In this document: in pieces, positions 22,691 through 34,131 of the stretch
Layout of the letters: each line of letters opens with the position of its first letter
Numbering within the stretch: the stretch's first letter is position 1
The notes under the pieces: generated by a model
The model's input: only the letters and a program-made list of their open reading frames with translations
The model's database searches: none
Told to the model about the DNA's origin: nothing
Program-made: the position numbers and the translations under genes
NCBI GenBank assembly: GCA_038025085.1
Contig: CM076148.1
Coordinates: 20,006,501-20,070,500 of the forward strand
DNA length: 64,000 nucleotides
Reading direction: 5' to 3'
Source of the DNA: Tetragonia tetragonoides
Lineage: Eukaryota; Streptophyta; Magnoliopsida; Caryophyllales; Aizoaceae

Positions 22691-23470
22691 GTAGTAACTG
22701 TATGGATCAGGTGCCTGCCTTATCAATTTGATCTTTTCAAGGTCAAGAGCGTAACCGTGAGCTTTAAGATCTTCTAACTTGCGATACAATTTCTTGCTCA
22801 TCTCTGTGAAGTACTCCCCTTGTAAACTTTTTACGATCCAGAGGAGACTTTCTTTCAACGAAGGTAAGTTGAGCACCCTTTTGCCTTGTTCTTTCCACCG
22901 AGCTATGTATGTTGTGAACAGCTCCCCGGGAAGTTGTTGCATGTTCTCAAGTTTGAACTTCTCTATCATGTCGCTGGACCCTGCGTGTACCCAATCAATG
23001 AAAGCAGTTGCGAGATTCCGCCAACATCCGTATTGATATGGTACAAGGTTGAAGTACCATTCACGAGCTCTTCCTTCGAGACTCTTCCCGAAATAATAAG
23101 GGTACAGCTCCTCACTAATTTCCAATGGGTATAGCTAGAGCTGTAAAAAGCTAACCCGCATTGAAAACCTGACCCGACCCGATCTGACCCTTTTTTAGTG
23201 TCCTGACAAAATATTCTCGATCCGAACTCATTTACAACCCGGTAAAATGAACTACAAATTGAATTTGACCCAAAAATCAACCCGTAACCGACCCGACCCG
23301 AACCAAAGTGATCTGACCCGTAATAACCCGCTGGGTCGATCCGTCTTACATGTCTAGGTACAGCGCATGCACAAAGTGCTTCAAGTGAGTATGAGGATCA
23401 ACTCTCCCATTGAACTTTTCAAATTCAGGAATGTTCAAATTTTGAGGAACACGAACCCCTGGAAACATAA
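22690..23470 (-). pseudogene. element 2, second gag domain (interrupted by a MITE)
   Basis: From about 23470 the minus strand reads NLNIPEFEKFNGRVDPHTHL, the standard entry of a gypsy gag domain. After the MITE at 23136-23356 it continues with YYFGKSLEGRAREWYFNL and FTTYIARWKEQ. Precise removal of the MITE and one target copy keeps the frame. This gag follows the protease, not precedes it, and runs into an integrase remnant. It is therefore a recombinant structure. Confidence 0.7.
23136..23356. mobile_element. hAT-type MITE in the second gag of element 2
   Basis: 221 bp. Ends are TAGAGCTGTAAAAAGC and (reverse complement) TAGACATGTAAGACGG. They are flanked by 8-bp duplications ggtatagc (23128-23135) and ggtacagc (23357-23364). 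The interior is rich in acccgacccg motifs. The 8-bp duplication and the TAGA ends fit the hAT superfamily. It interrupts gag cleanly in frame terms. Confidence 0.85.
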
Positions 23471-24300
23471 TTAGTGTTTCTGTGTCGATTTTTTCATTTG
23501 CAGCGAACAATTCCAAATCCGAATCATAGCTGGGGATGTAAGTTTGATGCACATGACCCGGGCTACTACTTCCCGTACTAGAGTATGCGCTGATCTCATG
23601 TGAGGGTGAACCTGGCTCGATCTCATTAATGAACTCTTCTGTTCTTTCGTTGTGCCCCGAAAAGTCGTTGTTTCCTCCTGATATAGCTCCAACCAAGAAA
23701 CCATTAAATCTGTCTCCCATTTCTTCATCCAAATGTAATACAGGTTCACTAGTAGACGTGATGGCCATAACCTCTAGATCACCTTTCAGCGTGATGACAC
23801 CATGCGGGCTTTGAAATCGCAACTTTTGATGAAGCATAGAAGCGATGACCCTCGATTGATGGAGCCACGACCTACCCAAAAGAAGGTTGAAACATGCGGG
23901 GATATCAATCACCAGAATATCTACATCACGGATCACAGGTCCGTACTCAAGCGATAATTTGATTGTCCCCATTATATTTCTTTTTCGTTATCGTAGCCTC
24001 GCACCACTTGATTGGAGGGTTCGACGTGTTCGAGGGAGAATCCAAGCTTGTTGAGGGCTCGGAGAGGACAAACATTTACTGTTGACCCATTATCAATAAG
24101 GACTCGAGGAACTCTCTTTCCATTATATTCCACCGTAATGTGGAGAGAATGATTATGATCGATGTCTCGGGGAAGGTCTTGATCAGAAAACTGAAGTACT
24201 TGAGCCGACCCGTAAACCATTCCGACAATTTCATCTGGGGATATACCTGAATTTACTGCCACTTCATTGAGATGCTTAAGAATTGCGGCTCTATGTTGTT
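23470..24300 (-). pseudogene. element 2 aspartic protease region
   Basis: Frames 24262-23972 and 23972-23346 (minus), joined by a frame change at 23972. The active-site block is VLIDNGSTVNVCPLRALNKL, with Asp-Asn-Gly-Ser in place of the usual DTG/DSG. The second block is IDIPACFNLLLGRSWLHQ. The same DNGS form is seen in element 1. It would process the polyprotein. It is broken by the frame change and an upstream stop near 24300. Confidence 0.75.
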
Positions 24301-24457
24301 AGGAGGTCATGAGCAATTTCCAAATGGAGACATTGGAATTCACTTCTTTCATTCTTTTAATTGCCTCATCATCGACGTTTTCCCCTATCGCCACTTCTTT
24401 TCCTTTCTCTTTGGGGCGCAATGCCTCTAATAGGTTATCATCTTCCAGATATGATGG

Positions 24458-25879
24458 CTAAAAATGCCTTCCTGTGGTATCTTCATCGTCACTAGAGAGA
24501 TCTTGTAGACATATTGCAAAGCAAGAACCATGAGTATGCCCCGAGCCTTCTTTCTCAATGATATCCATTACTGAAGCATCCTCCTCTTCTGCTTCATGGT
24601 CAAGCATTAGGAATTCTCCATCGCAATCTAGAGCTGAGCATAGATTGGAAAATATTTTGTCCTTAACCTCAAAATGCCTAATAGGCTTCATCATTACACG
24701 TGATCTAGTGGACAAGTTCAAAATCAGAACCTTCGAGGTAGGAGACAAAGAAATCTCCATTAATCTTGGTTGGATGTTGGTTATCAACTCTATCGGATCA
24801 ATTCCCAATGTAACAAGAGATATTGCAGAAATCTGATTCTTCTGATGACTCGGGAGCGGGTTTTTCGTGATATTAGGAGGATTAGAACTGATCTTAGACG
24901 CATTGATAGTGAGTTTTCTTTCATCAATCAAATATTGAATTTTGTGCCTCAAAGCTAGGCATGAGTCGGACGAGTGTTCGACGTATTGGTGAAATTTGCA
25001 ATGTTCATTCGGATTCTGACCGGGCCTTAGCGGTGGTGGTGGTCTTGCTGCCAAAGGTTGAAACATCCCTGCCTTTGTCAACTTACCAAAGGCTTGAGTT
25101 AATGACATGCCCAGGGGGGTAAGTTCTCGCCTCGGAGTAAGCTGAGATGCCGTAGAAGATGCTATGTTGCTGATTTCTGCAGGCTTTCCTGTACTCTGAA
25201 CTGGTAAATTATAAGGTCCCTTCCGGTACCTCGAGCTTGAGGTTGGTTCTTCTTTCTTAGCCTCTGTTCTGAGAGAATCTTCGATTATTGACCCATTTGA
25301 GACCAAAGCCTTAAAAGAGGGAAAGTACTGATACATCATTTTCTCCTTAATGTTTGGAATGAGATTTCGAACGATTATCTGAATTTGCTCTTCCTCTATT
25401 GGCCGGTTTATCATTTGAGAAGCTTTAGCCCTCCATCTACTAATAAAAGTAGAGAAAGTCTCAGTAGGGTACTGGTAGGTTGTTTCAAGATCTCTCCTGG
25501 TCACATTAACCTCTTCATTATACCCGTATTGCCGTGTGAATTCCCGAACAATATTCGACCAAGTAGCTTTCTTTGAATTTTCAAGTTGGAAAAACCACTG
25601 GGCTGTTGCCCCATCTAGGTATTGTTGAAAAAGTTGAGCAATTAACTGTTCTTATACACCCCATGGACTCATTGCCCCAACATACATCTTTAGAAAAGTC
25701 GTGGGACTTCTCGTTCCATTGAACTTTGATATGTTGGGCATTTTGAACCCAGCCGGAAGGAAAGCTTGAGAGAACAGAGTTACGCCGTGAATATCAAGCC
25801 ATGGTTCTGCCACAGTCATACCTTTCAGAATTTCCTTCATCTTTCTAACGTCCTCACTTAATTTATCGTTGCCGGCCAT
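24458..25879 (-). pseudogene. element 2, first gag
   Basis: It starts at 25879 (MAGNDKLSEDVRKMKEIL). A segment with NISKFNGTRSPTTFLKMYVG is followed by a stop at about 25652. The main frame 25504-24458 reads TFSTFISRWRAKASQMINRP and carries a nucleocapsid-like CKFHQ..HSSDSC motif. The acidic C-terminus leads to the protease. Retrotransposon gag forms the cytoplasmic particle. At least one stop and one frame change make this copy inactive. Confidence 0.75.
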
Positions 25880-26831
25880 AGAGCCACACTCAAGGTTGAA
25901 CGGAGTACCACTGCCCGGTGTCTCATGTTGCTCGGGTTATGGTTTGCTCAATCATATCCTGGCGAGACAACAACAGTTGCACCATATCTCTTATCTCAAT
26001 CAGAGCATCTGGAGGAGGTGGTGGAGGGTTTTGGTCAGGGATATCAGCCATTTTTGGTACTGGTGAGAATATTTTGTGGAAGATGCTATAAGGAGCAGGT
26101 ACTGTGGCGACACTGGAAAGTGAAGATGAACTGAAAATTGGAGAAGCCCGAACGAGCCTGGTGGAGGGACATACCCAAACGAGATGTCATGCACAATGAA
26201 AAAAATGCAAAGTTAGGCAATATGCTAAAATAAATATTTTCCATATATAGCTTTGGAGAAACATTTTTTTGAAAAATCTTTTTATTTTATTTTTTTGAAA
26301 ACTCATTTTTTGATTGATTTTTTTTTAAATAACGGATTATCGGGAAAGTCCATGATGAAGGGAAAAAAAAAAAAAAATCCAACAGAGGGATTTTTCTTTT
26401 TGAAAAATAATTTTTTTGGGGATTTTCGGAAAACAAATTTCATGATATGTACATGAGATGCATGAATGCATGGTAACAGAATTACTCAAATATAGTGCAA
26501 ATCAAGCATGCATCGTTGCAGTGCTCGCCTAAAGTCAATCTATAGACGATATTTTCCCATCTTTAATTTCTCTGAGTTTTGGAGTACACACACAGGGACT
26601 GGCACTCGTATGAACGCAAGTATGTGTCATAGATTCCTTAATATTTTATTGGTTTGCTAGTCTGGAGCTCACTCGATGAACGAGACACCAACTTAAGAAA
26701 ATGAAAAAAAAAAATCGTTGTGTGTGTGTGGACTATTTGTTAAACAGGCATTCCAAACACACGTAATTGCACATAATTACAAGATATATATACAAGATAT
26801 AAACAAAATAGGCATAACGAAAACATACAGT
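25880..26831. other. element 2 untranslated leader
   Basis: This lies between the gag start and the inserted solo LTR. It is T- and A-rich with no recognised element. The minus-strand transcript of the element would cross it as 5' leader. Confidence 0.5.
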
Positions 26832-27300
26832 TGTTGGAATAATGGCACCCAAAGACTTATGAGGTGATTTGTAACCGACTTGTAGTTAATTATGGGTAAT
26901 TCATTCTTCATAATGTGCCACTAATAAACTCATTAAAGCTACTTTAATGGGTAGTGGGAGGTTACATTTTGCCATCTATAAATTGGGTGTTCATGTCCAC
27001 TAGAGTATGAGGTAGAGAGAAATGTGAACCGAGACACTTTTCCTCATATCCCCATTGTGTGATTAGTTTCGGGCAATTGTATTTGTGTAAGTTTTAAACC
27101 TCCAACCATGAGTGCACTTGTTTGGGGGTTGTTGTGTTAACTTTGGGGAGCGACCGACGAAGACGATTTGCATCAAAGTCGTGCTGAAAATCGCTTTCAA
27201 GGCAGTGGCCCTCATACCACGGCGCAACGATTATTTGATAAGTCATCTATTCTTTCCTTATTTAATATTTTATTATTGATCAATACCTATATTTCCTACA
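26832..27300 (+). repeat. solo LTR, probably copia
   Basis: 469 bp, beginning TGTTGGAATAATGG and ending ATTTCCTACA, with an internal TATA-like CATCTATAAATTGGG near 26980. Flanking 5-mers are acagt (26827-26831) and acatt (27301-27305), one mismatch. There is no internal domain, so this looks like recombination between LTRs. The TGTTGGAA start is common among copia LTRs; the lineage is not determined. Confidence 0.65.
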
Positions 27301-27529
27301 ACATTAAACCTAAACCAACTTCAAAAAACTTCAAGGGATATGACATACTTTCGGATTTAGACCTCTTATAAATGAATTCACCATATTCCCTAGTGAAGTC
27401 GTTAGTCTGTGGGGCCTGATTCTCGGGTTTTTGGGAAGTACGACCCGAGAATTGATGGGATTTCTCGCCGAGTGGTGCGTCCCACAAAATCGACGTTAGT
27501 GAGGGTCGACTGTTAAAAATAATATAAAT

Positions 27530-27547
27530 AGGGTTTCGAAGTCGCCA
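27530..27547 (-). other. primer-binding site of element 2
   Basis: On the minus strand TGGCGACTTCGAAACCCT starts three bases after the LTR end CATAACA. Tat-type elements use a TGGCGA-type site. I do not assign the tRNA. Confidence 0.6.
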
Positions 27548-30169
27548 TCTTGTTATGACCTAAACAAGGACGGGTTCCAAAAGGAAAAGGGTTTTATAAA
27601 CGATTAGAAAGAAAATCATTTACGAAACCCAAAATTGACTCCATTGCAATAAGACACGGAAATTCTTGTAAATGGTCTACGTTACAAAGATTTGGGTTGA
27701 GAGTCTAGGTTAGAAGGTGCGGACGTCCTCAGACCCGTCTCCTCCTCTGTACTGAGTACGGGCTCTTTACTAATACGTCAAATCCATTCGAAAGCTTTGA
27801 ATTTGATTACATTATGCTCAAAAATGAATAAACATGTAAGTTCACATTGTCACACAACATGCTTGCACACAAATCGTGGCAAAATGCCTAAAACCGATAT
27901 ATTCACCTATGTACGGCATGTTTGGATATTGCAAATACTGCACTACGTACTATTCATCATAGGTCTTGAATCTACTCATGGATCAAAACCCTTACGTATT
28001 TCTGACCGGGGGATCCGGTCAGCAAGACTCCTTGGGTGTCACTAAGGCGGGTATGGATGTTCTTTTCCGTGAGAGGGATATAATTGAAAAAACTTGTAGG
28101 ATGACTCGCACCTTAGAGTCGAATTGATCCGAGGAACCCCCTACCCCCCTATATTGGAGAAAGAGTAGGATCGAAAAGGTTCAAATGGGAAGATTTGCCC
28201 GTTCATTTGAGGCGTTCAAGCCAACAACATTTGGTAATATATGGGGATCAACCCAATTCTTGGCTTTGAGTATAAGTATTAGACTTCTCAAAAATATTCG
28301 TTCTTCACTGGGGAATAACATTCAATGGGGGTGAGTAAATGGATGATTTGTGTAGAGTATGGGTATGCGTTTTGTGGGTAATGGCTTAAAAGAGTCTTTC
28401 CGATAGGATCCCCCGGGGTGGCCCGAAGCCAAATAAGTGGGGACGTTCAATTATTTACTTCTATCCGATCATAGGTATTCCACTGGGAAAATTGGTTGTC
28501 AATGGGGAAATATGGATTCCACTGAGGATTGTGATTTTGTAAGAAGGTGATTTGATGTGATGGTAGGTGGAACACCCATGATCGCGTATAAGCAAATTTC
28601 TGATTCTAACCTCGAATTTGGCCTCGGACCGGGTGGCACACAAGTGAATATACCGGTCTTTATCAATAATAATTGGACAAAATGCAAACACTCATGGTGA
28701 ATTCAAACAACATTTTTTATTATAGTCGAGTTGAATTATTTAGGTGAAAATATGCATACGCAAATATGTACACAAACAAGTTAATAATGGCCTTAGGGAG
28801 ACGAATTACTTCATTGCAAAAATATCTACAACAAAATGATACAAATATGTACAAGTCCTACAAAAATAAATTATCACTCGATCTTGATGTTCATTGCTTC
28901 TCCGGGGCTCGGGATTGGGTCCCGTCTTCAAAAGATCGAAAAATCGATGTTGAAATTATTATTTTCAATGAATTGATCTTAAAAATGATTATTTACAGCA
29001 CACACTCACGAATTTGGACAAGTGAGTGGTCCAAACGAAAGGTTTTGTTTATGAAATTATTTTTAAAATAAACTAGACTCATTTGAGAGGTATACTGGAG
29101 AGTTTCACATTTTTATCTTTTTATTTGATAGTTAAACAAAAATCATCAAGTGAGGAAAATAAAACTGTTTTTGTGCAAGTCTGGACAGAACTTCAAGAAC
29201 TCATAACTACGTCTTGGAGTAAGACAATGGAGTGATTCCAAATCTTAATGTGTTTTATTTTTAGTTATCTTTATACTGTAAAAATATCAAGAAGATACAG
29301 TTCTTGAGTAGAACGTTATCGCCAAATTACGAGCTTCTGAAAGTTAAAAATAGAATTGCAATTTTTTGATTTAACTGGGATTAATTACAAAGATTTAGTG
29401 TCCAATATTTACATACACTAAACTGGGTTGTTTGGTGATTATGTATGAAATTTATCGGGAATTATGGACAATTTGAAGACAATTAACGAAATTAAACAAA
29501 TGTCAAGCACTTCGTTCATTAGTTTATTGTTGACAGAAACATTCCTAGTTGACAGATTAGTGCTCAGTTTTGTTTAATTCATTAAAAATATTTTTTAAGT
29601 CCAAATCGAGTCATTCCAAAGTGCCTAATGGTCCAAATTGAGCCTAGTATCCATTCCAATACATTTTTCGCATTGAGGTGGAGCGAGTCACCATGTTATT
29701 TACCGATTGTTGAAGGTTATAAATTCTGGACACTAGCTCGCTTATCCATTTTTAGCATTTTTTTATACTCGTTATAACTTTATCAAATTTTGACAGAGTC
29801 AAGTATATACATAAATTAGTGGTATGAAAAAGTATGAAAAAATAGTAACGTTTATAAGTGAGGGAAATAGGTCATTATTAAGCAAGTTAAAAAACGTCCA
29901 AATGTCCAAGCTGTCCAGCATGACCGTGACACTAAATAAATCATAGTAAATTCATTACTTGTCCAAAATGTTCAATATAGGTCTCTGTAAAAATATGGGA
30001 ATATTCTTTACAAATTGTCCAGAAATAACTTATATCTAAATCGTTCATTTACACAAGTTATAGCTCATTTTATCTTTAAAGGTCAGATCTAGATACTTCA
30101 ACTTCGAATCGTTATAGATAATAATTTAACCGTTAGATCTTGATGCAATTTACGTGATTTTAAAGATAA

Positions 30170-30540
30170 CTAGATTTAGTGCCCATGCGATGCACGAGTT
30201 CTTGTTCATCTTCCACTGTTATTAGAATCTATAAAATAAAAAAATTTAATTACATCAATATATAATGTTGAATAATAGGAGTAGCAAGCAGGAACAATAA
30301 TAATTTTTTTCACATATTTAACAAAGAAATTACATAATCTGTTTCACACATTTAACAAAAAAATTACTTTTTTAGTGAATAAAATACCTTTTTTAGGATA
30401 ATAAATATAATACATTATTTTACTTTTTTTTATTAAAATAAAATTAAAGTATTTTTGATTTCTTTTTAATCACCCATGTATTTATTACTATTTATTATTT
30501 ATTCAATGCACCTTGGTGAGAACTCAATTATACATACTGA
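30170..30540 (-). mobile_element. non-autonomous Helitron in the 5' LTR of element 2
   Basis: The sister LTR (around 17340) is the empty site, so the borders are exact. On the minus strand the insert begins TCAGTATGTAT and ends CTAG, followed by T. A hairpin remnant CTCGTGCATCGCATGGG lies about 15 bases before the end. The base before the 5' end is G instead of the usual A. There is no target duplication. No coding capacity. Confidence 0.85.
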
Positions 30541-31522
30541 CAAGGTAAAGTTGTATTTATAGTTAATTTCACTCATATTTAACCGTTGGATCGTCCAGAA
30601 AGTGTAAAATAAGTTGATAATACGAAACTGTCAAAAATCCGAGATTATTACAACAACTAATTAATGCTCCTCTAAGGCCATTATTTCGTTTGATATGTAA
30701 TATGAACATCTTTTAGCATTTCTGATGAAGAATACGAAAAAGTGGTGAGTATAATAACACAAATAAAAAAAACACAAAGTTAGCACTCACTCATCCTCAC
30801 CGATTTTTCATTTTTATCTTGTAATTAACGTCTAAACCCTCGATGAAGGTTGAATCCCATTAATTTCTTGGCCAAGTGAAAAATGGTTTGACTCGTGTTG
30901 AATCATTCCATATCACAACACACCAATGAGTTGGTTTATAGTTAGTATAAGTTAGATTAGTAGATGAAATTACATAATGAGTAAGAATGGGAGAGGATTT
31001 TTACACAAAAATCAAGAAAATGAAAAGGGGATGAATAAAAATTACAAAGAAGAAAAAGAGTTTTACCCTTTCATAGATGTGGTTGATCTTGATTCTTCAA
31101 TGGTGAAGGATTGAGAGTTTTTTTTTTGTTTTCTTTTTTTTTTTTCTAGAATTTCTACTAAATATATTTTTTCTACTAAGGGTTTTTTGTTTTGGTTGCA
31201 AATTGCTAAGAGATGAGAATATGAGTGTATAGTGGTTTTTACTAAGGAAAAGGTCCACCTTTATATGGATTGTGAAGGGGTATTTATAGGGAAAAATGGT
31301 GGGTTTTTGGGTTGCTAAAAAGAAAAAATTAAAAGAAAACTGATTCTTGTAAAACAATTAAATAAAGGATGAAGAATATGAAAATAGAGGCTAATATAGG
31401 GGGGATAAACCTAAGCTATAAGATGCCTAGATAAGGAGACAAAGAAATATACTTTGGAATTTAGGAGAATAAATTAGATATGGGTGGGATTTTAGGGGAA
31501 TAAAATAAAAGGAAGGAAGAAA

Positions 31523-31527
<5 letters not shown>

Positions 31528-31580
<53 letters not shown>
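31528..31580. repeat. GA microsatellite in the 5' LTR of element 2
   Basis: About 26 GA units at the position matching the array in the 3' LTR. Next to it is a GC-rich patch (tgggagtggggactgggg) that the 3' LTR lacks. Confidence 0.9.
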
Positions 31581-31583
<3 letters not shown>

Positions 31584-32129
31584 GGGAGTGGGGACTGGGG
31601 GGTCCCGCGCGGAGGAGAAAGAGAGAGAAAGAAAAAATCATTTTTATTAGTCATTACGTGGGGAAGGAGTGAGTTTTGTTTTTTTTTATTTTGTTGTGTG
31701 GGGCCCTTGTGAGAGAGAAATCAGATTTTTGTTTGTTTTGAATTTTTTTTATTGTTTCTCTCTCCTTTGTTGTGGCCTTGTGGGTTTTGTTTTTGGCTTC
31801 TAGAGAAATAATAAAACAATTTGGTTAATGGTTAGAGATACCTAACTTTGACATTAAAGTGATACCTACTAAAATATCCAAAAAAATCACAATTTATTTT
31901 TTATATTTTTATTAAAAAAAAACTAATGGCTAAAGAACAATACTAGTAAAAAGACTCAAACCAAAAAGAGAGTCAAAATTTCGGCGTCTACAGTGGGGCA
32001 GTGTTATTAGGAACATGTGTGGCAAAGTCAGGATTATCAAAGTTGGGTGGGGGATTGGAGGTGCCCGGGACGTCTAGTGGGGGGGTGTTCCTTAAGATGT
32101 TTAGGTTTGGAGGGGTGCCTACGTCATTC

Positions 32130-33204
32130 ATTGTTAACCCATTCAAACCTCATAACCTTCTTGGAGTTAGAATTCAGTTCATCAATGTGGTGAGTAGTAT
32201 AGCCACTTGGGAGAGGTAATACCTTACAAAACTTGAATAGGGAAGTGAGTAGCATAGCGTAAGAAAGAATGTGAGTTGGATATTTTTTACAGTAGGCTAT
32301 ATGGTAAAGTATAAGTTTTTCAATGTTGATATTCTTGTGGGTCACCACATAATCTAAGACGACTATGTCAAGATAACTTATGCCGGCGACGTTCTTGGTG
32401 GGGGATTATATATTGTGAAATAAGGCGATGAACAACTCTATTTTGGATGGAGAGTTCCCTAGCATTGAGTTCGCTAGGGGGCGTGATGGTGTCGTCCCCT
32501 GCTAGACGCCTAGTAATGTCCAAGGGATTGGTTTGGGTGACAGGAGGCCAATCGCCCTTGACATAGTGAGCCTTGCCATAATGAGAGAATTGTGTAAACA
32601 AGAGTGTCACAAGTAAACTCAAACTCTACCCCATTCACCATAGCAGTACCTACACCCTTTTGTATTGTAAGAGAAACATAAAATTGGTTTACCTCGTGAG
32701 GGTGGGTGAAGTTGGACACGGTGAGGAGGCGTTCCCAACCTTGCGCTTGAATCATTGCCCATATATCCCTAAAGTCATTGTATTGTAACCACTCGGCATT
32801 GACCATCTTCATATGAGTTTGCTTTCTTAGACAAAAGTTATCAACAATTTTTTATACAATCTCATCTGGGATAGGATAGGTCTTGTAAGAGAAGTCATCT
32901 CGAGCTAGACGCATGTCTACAGGGGCTTTGCGTTTTCCTTTGACAGGAGGCAATGGCTCCTCTTCTTCTGTCTCACTCTCAGTTTCCTCCTGGTCACTTT
33001 CTTCAATGAGATTAGCACGGACGGGGTTTTTTGATGTGACATTGCCCCTCCATTGTTCCCCCTTAGATGGTGCTCATGTGGGTGAGATTACCATGGAAAC
33101 AGGGGTGGGAGCGTTCTCATGTGGGAGTCGTTTTGGGTTGCTCGAGAGGAGGAGCCGCAAGCAACCAAGCGGTTTCGTAGCTGGCGCATGGCCATGGTAA
33201 TTTG
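32130..33204 (-). pseudogene. 'putative plant transposon protein' domain gene, broken
   Basis: On the minus strand the product would begin near 33204 (MAMRQLRNRLVACGSSSR). An acidic linker is followed by FRDIWAMIQAQGWERLLTVS and then EVNQFYVSLT. The last part has YHIAYCKKYPTHILSYAMLL near 32280. These are the ordered blocks of a domain found in many plant transposon-linked proteins of unknown function. Frame changes at about 33100 and 32600 and a stop near 32368 break it. It lies between element 2 and the copia element in the same strand. I cannot say which element owned it. Confidence 0.6.
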
Positions 33205-34130
33205 GGTGGGAGTGATTTTTGGGTTATTGGTGTTTGTAGGGTGGAAAAACAATGAGATGTGGGTGGTGAGGCTAAAGCATGCAACATCCTTATATAACCG
33301 AGAGTCTGAAAAGGGGAGGGAGAGTGGTCTTGTCTTTGGCAAGAGAGTCCAGCGTTTGCAAAAGAGAGCAAGACTTGCAATGGAGCATGGCTTCCCCAAT
33401 AAAATCAGCCTTTGTCTCTTACTTTTGATGGTCACACGACAACCCAAAGGAATCCCAAGTTGACTAAAATACAAAGCCTAGATCCATAGATGATTTATCC
33501 AAGGGAAATAGGAAGTAATTGTGTCTGGTTTATGACAAGTGTTTGGGCAAGCAAAAATTGGAGTGTCAGTGGATTCTTTGAAGGATCAGCAAGGCTAATT
33601 TATGGAAGTTGATGGTTGAGAGTGTGTGGAGAAAAGAAAGGAAATATTTATCCAAGTTGTTTTTTTATTTCGTGGAAATATGTGAAAGAGAGGAAAAAAG
33701 GAAAAAAAAAAAAAGAAAATTAAGGAAGGAAAATAAATGATCAGTAGGGGATTTCTTTGGATGTTCTCCTTATATATGTCTCCCAATTGAATTAATATGC
33801 TTAAGGTCGTTGCATGCCATAGGAAAAGTAGAGTCCAATTTGATTGTGACTTGGTAGGTGTTGTAATGTGGTAACAAAGTTGAGCTTAACTCATGCTAGT
33901 CCTTTAGAAAGAAGATCGCTTTACCAAAAAATATGGATGATAGTAAATAGACTCAATAAACAAACAAATGTAAAATCAGTATGGCATCGCATGAGACTTT
34001 TGTGAGTCCTTTATCAGTATGAAAATGCCAGAGAGGAACTCAAAATTGTGACTTTACAATAATTTTAATTAAGATCATATCACAAAAAACAATCATCATT
34101 GCATATAAGGTTCCACACGATATGATACAA
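33205..34130. other. unassigned spacer, expected place of the copia 3' LTR
   Basis: It lies between the broken transposon gene and the end of copia pol. I looked for the LTR sequence found at 39220-40140 and 57053-57345 and did not see it. The content is AT-rich, with an A14 run near 33700. Confidence 0.4.
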
Positions 34131-34131
34131 A

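Larger units (their letters stand above)
16091..31992 (-). mobile_element. element 2: decayed Tat-like Ty3/gypsy LTR retrotransposon
   Basis: Homologous LTRs lie at 27551-31992 (5', minus sense) and 16091-18758 (3', truncated). On the minus strand the LTR begins TGTAGACGCC/TGTAGATGCC and ends GGTCATAACA. A primer-binding site beginning TGGCGACTTC follows the 5' LTR, and a polypurine tract CCAATGAGGGGCA precedes the 3' LTR. The coding order is gag1, protease, a second gag, integrase tail. RT and RNase H are missing, so it is non-autonomous. A DUF7745-like gene sits antisense at 19744-21214. Nested guests are a hAT MITE (23136), a copia solo LTR (26832) and a Helitron (30170). Both LTRs carry long GA arrays. 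Confidence 0.85.
27551..31992 (-). repeat. element 2, 5' LTR
   Basis: It runs from TGTTATGACC at 27551 to ...GGCGTCTACA at 31992, about 4.4 kb including a 371-bp Helitron. The part from about 28922 matches the 3' LTR. On the minus strand a TATA box CCCTATAAATACCCC lies near 31280. A GA array lies at about 31528-31580. An unusually long LTR for the type. Confidence 0.8.

Noticed and set aside
31427..31654. Leu/Ser-rich open frame
   Set aside because: Translation of the GA microsatellite of the LTR.
33088..33474. Separate gene on either strand at 33.1-33.5 kb
   Set aside because: Overlapping frames on both strands without domain; only the start of the plant transposon-protein gene is supportable.
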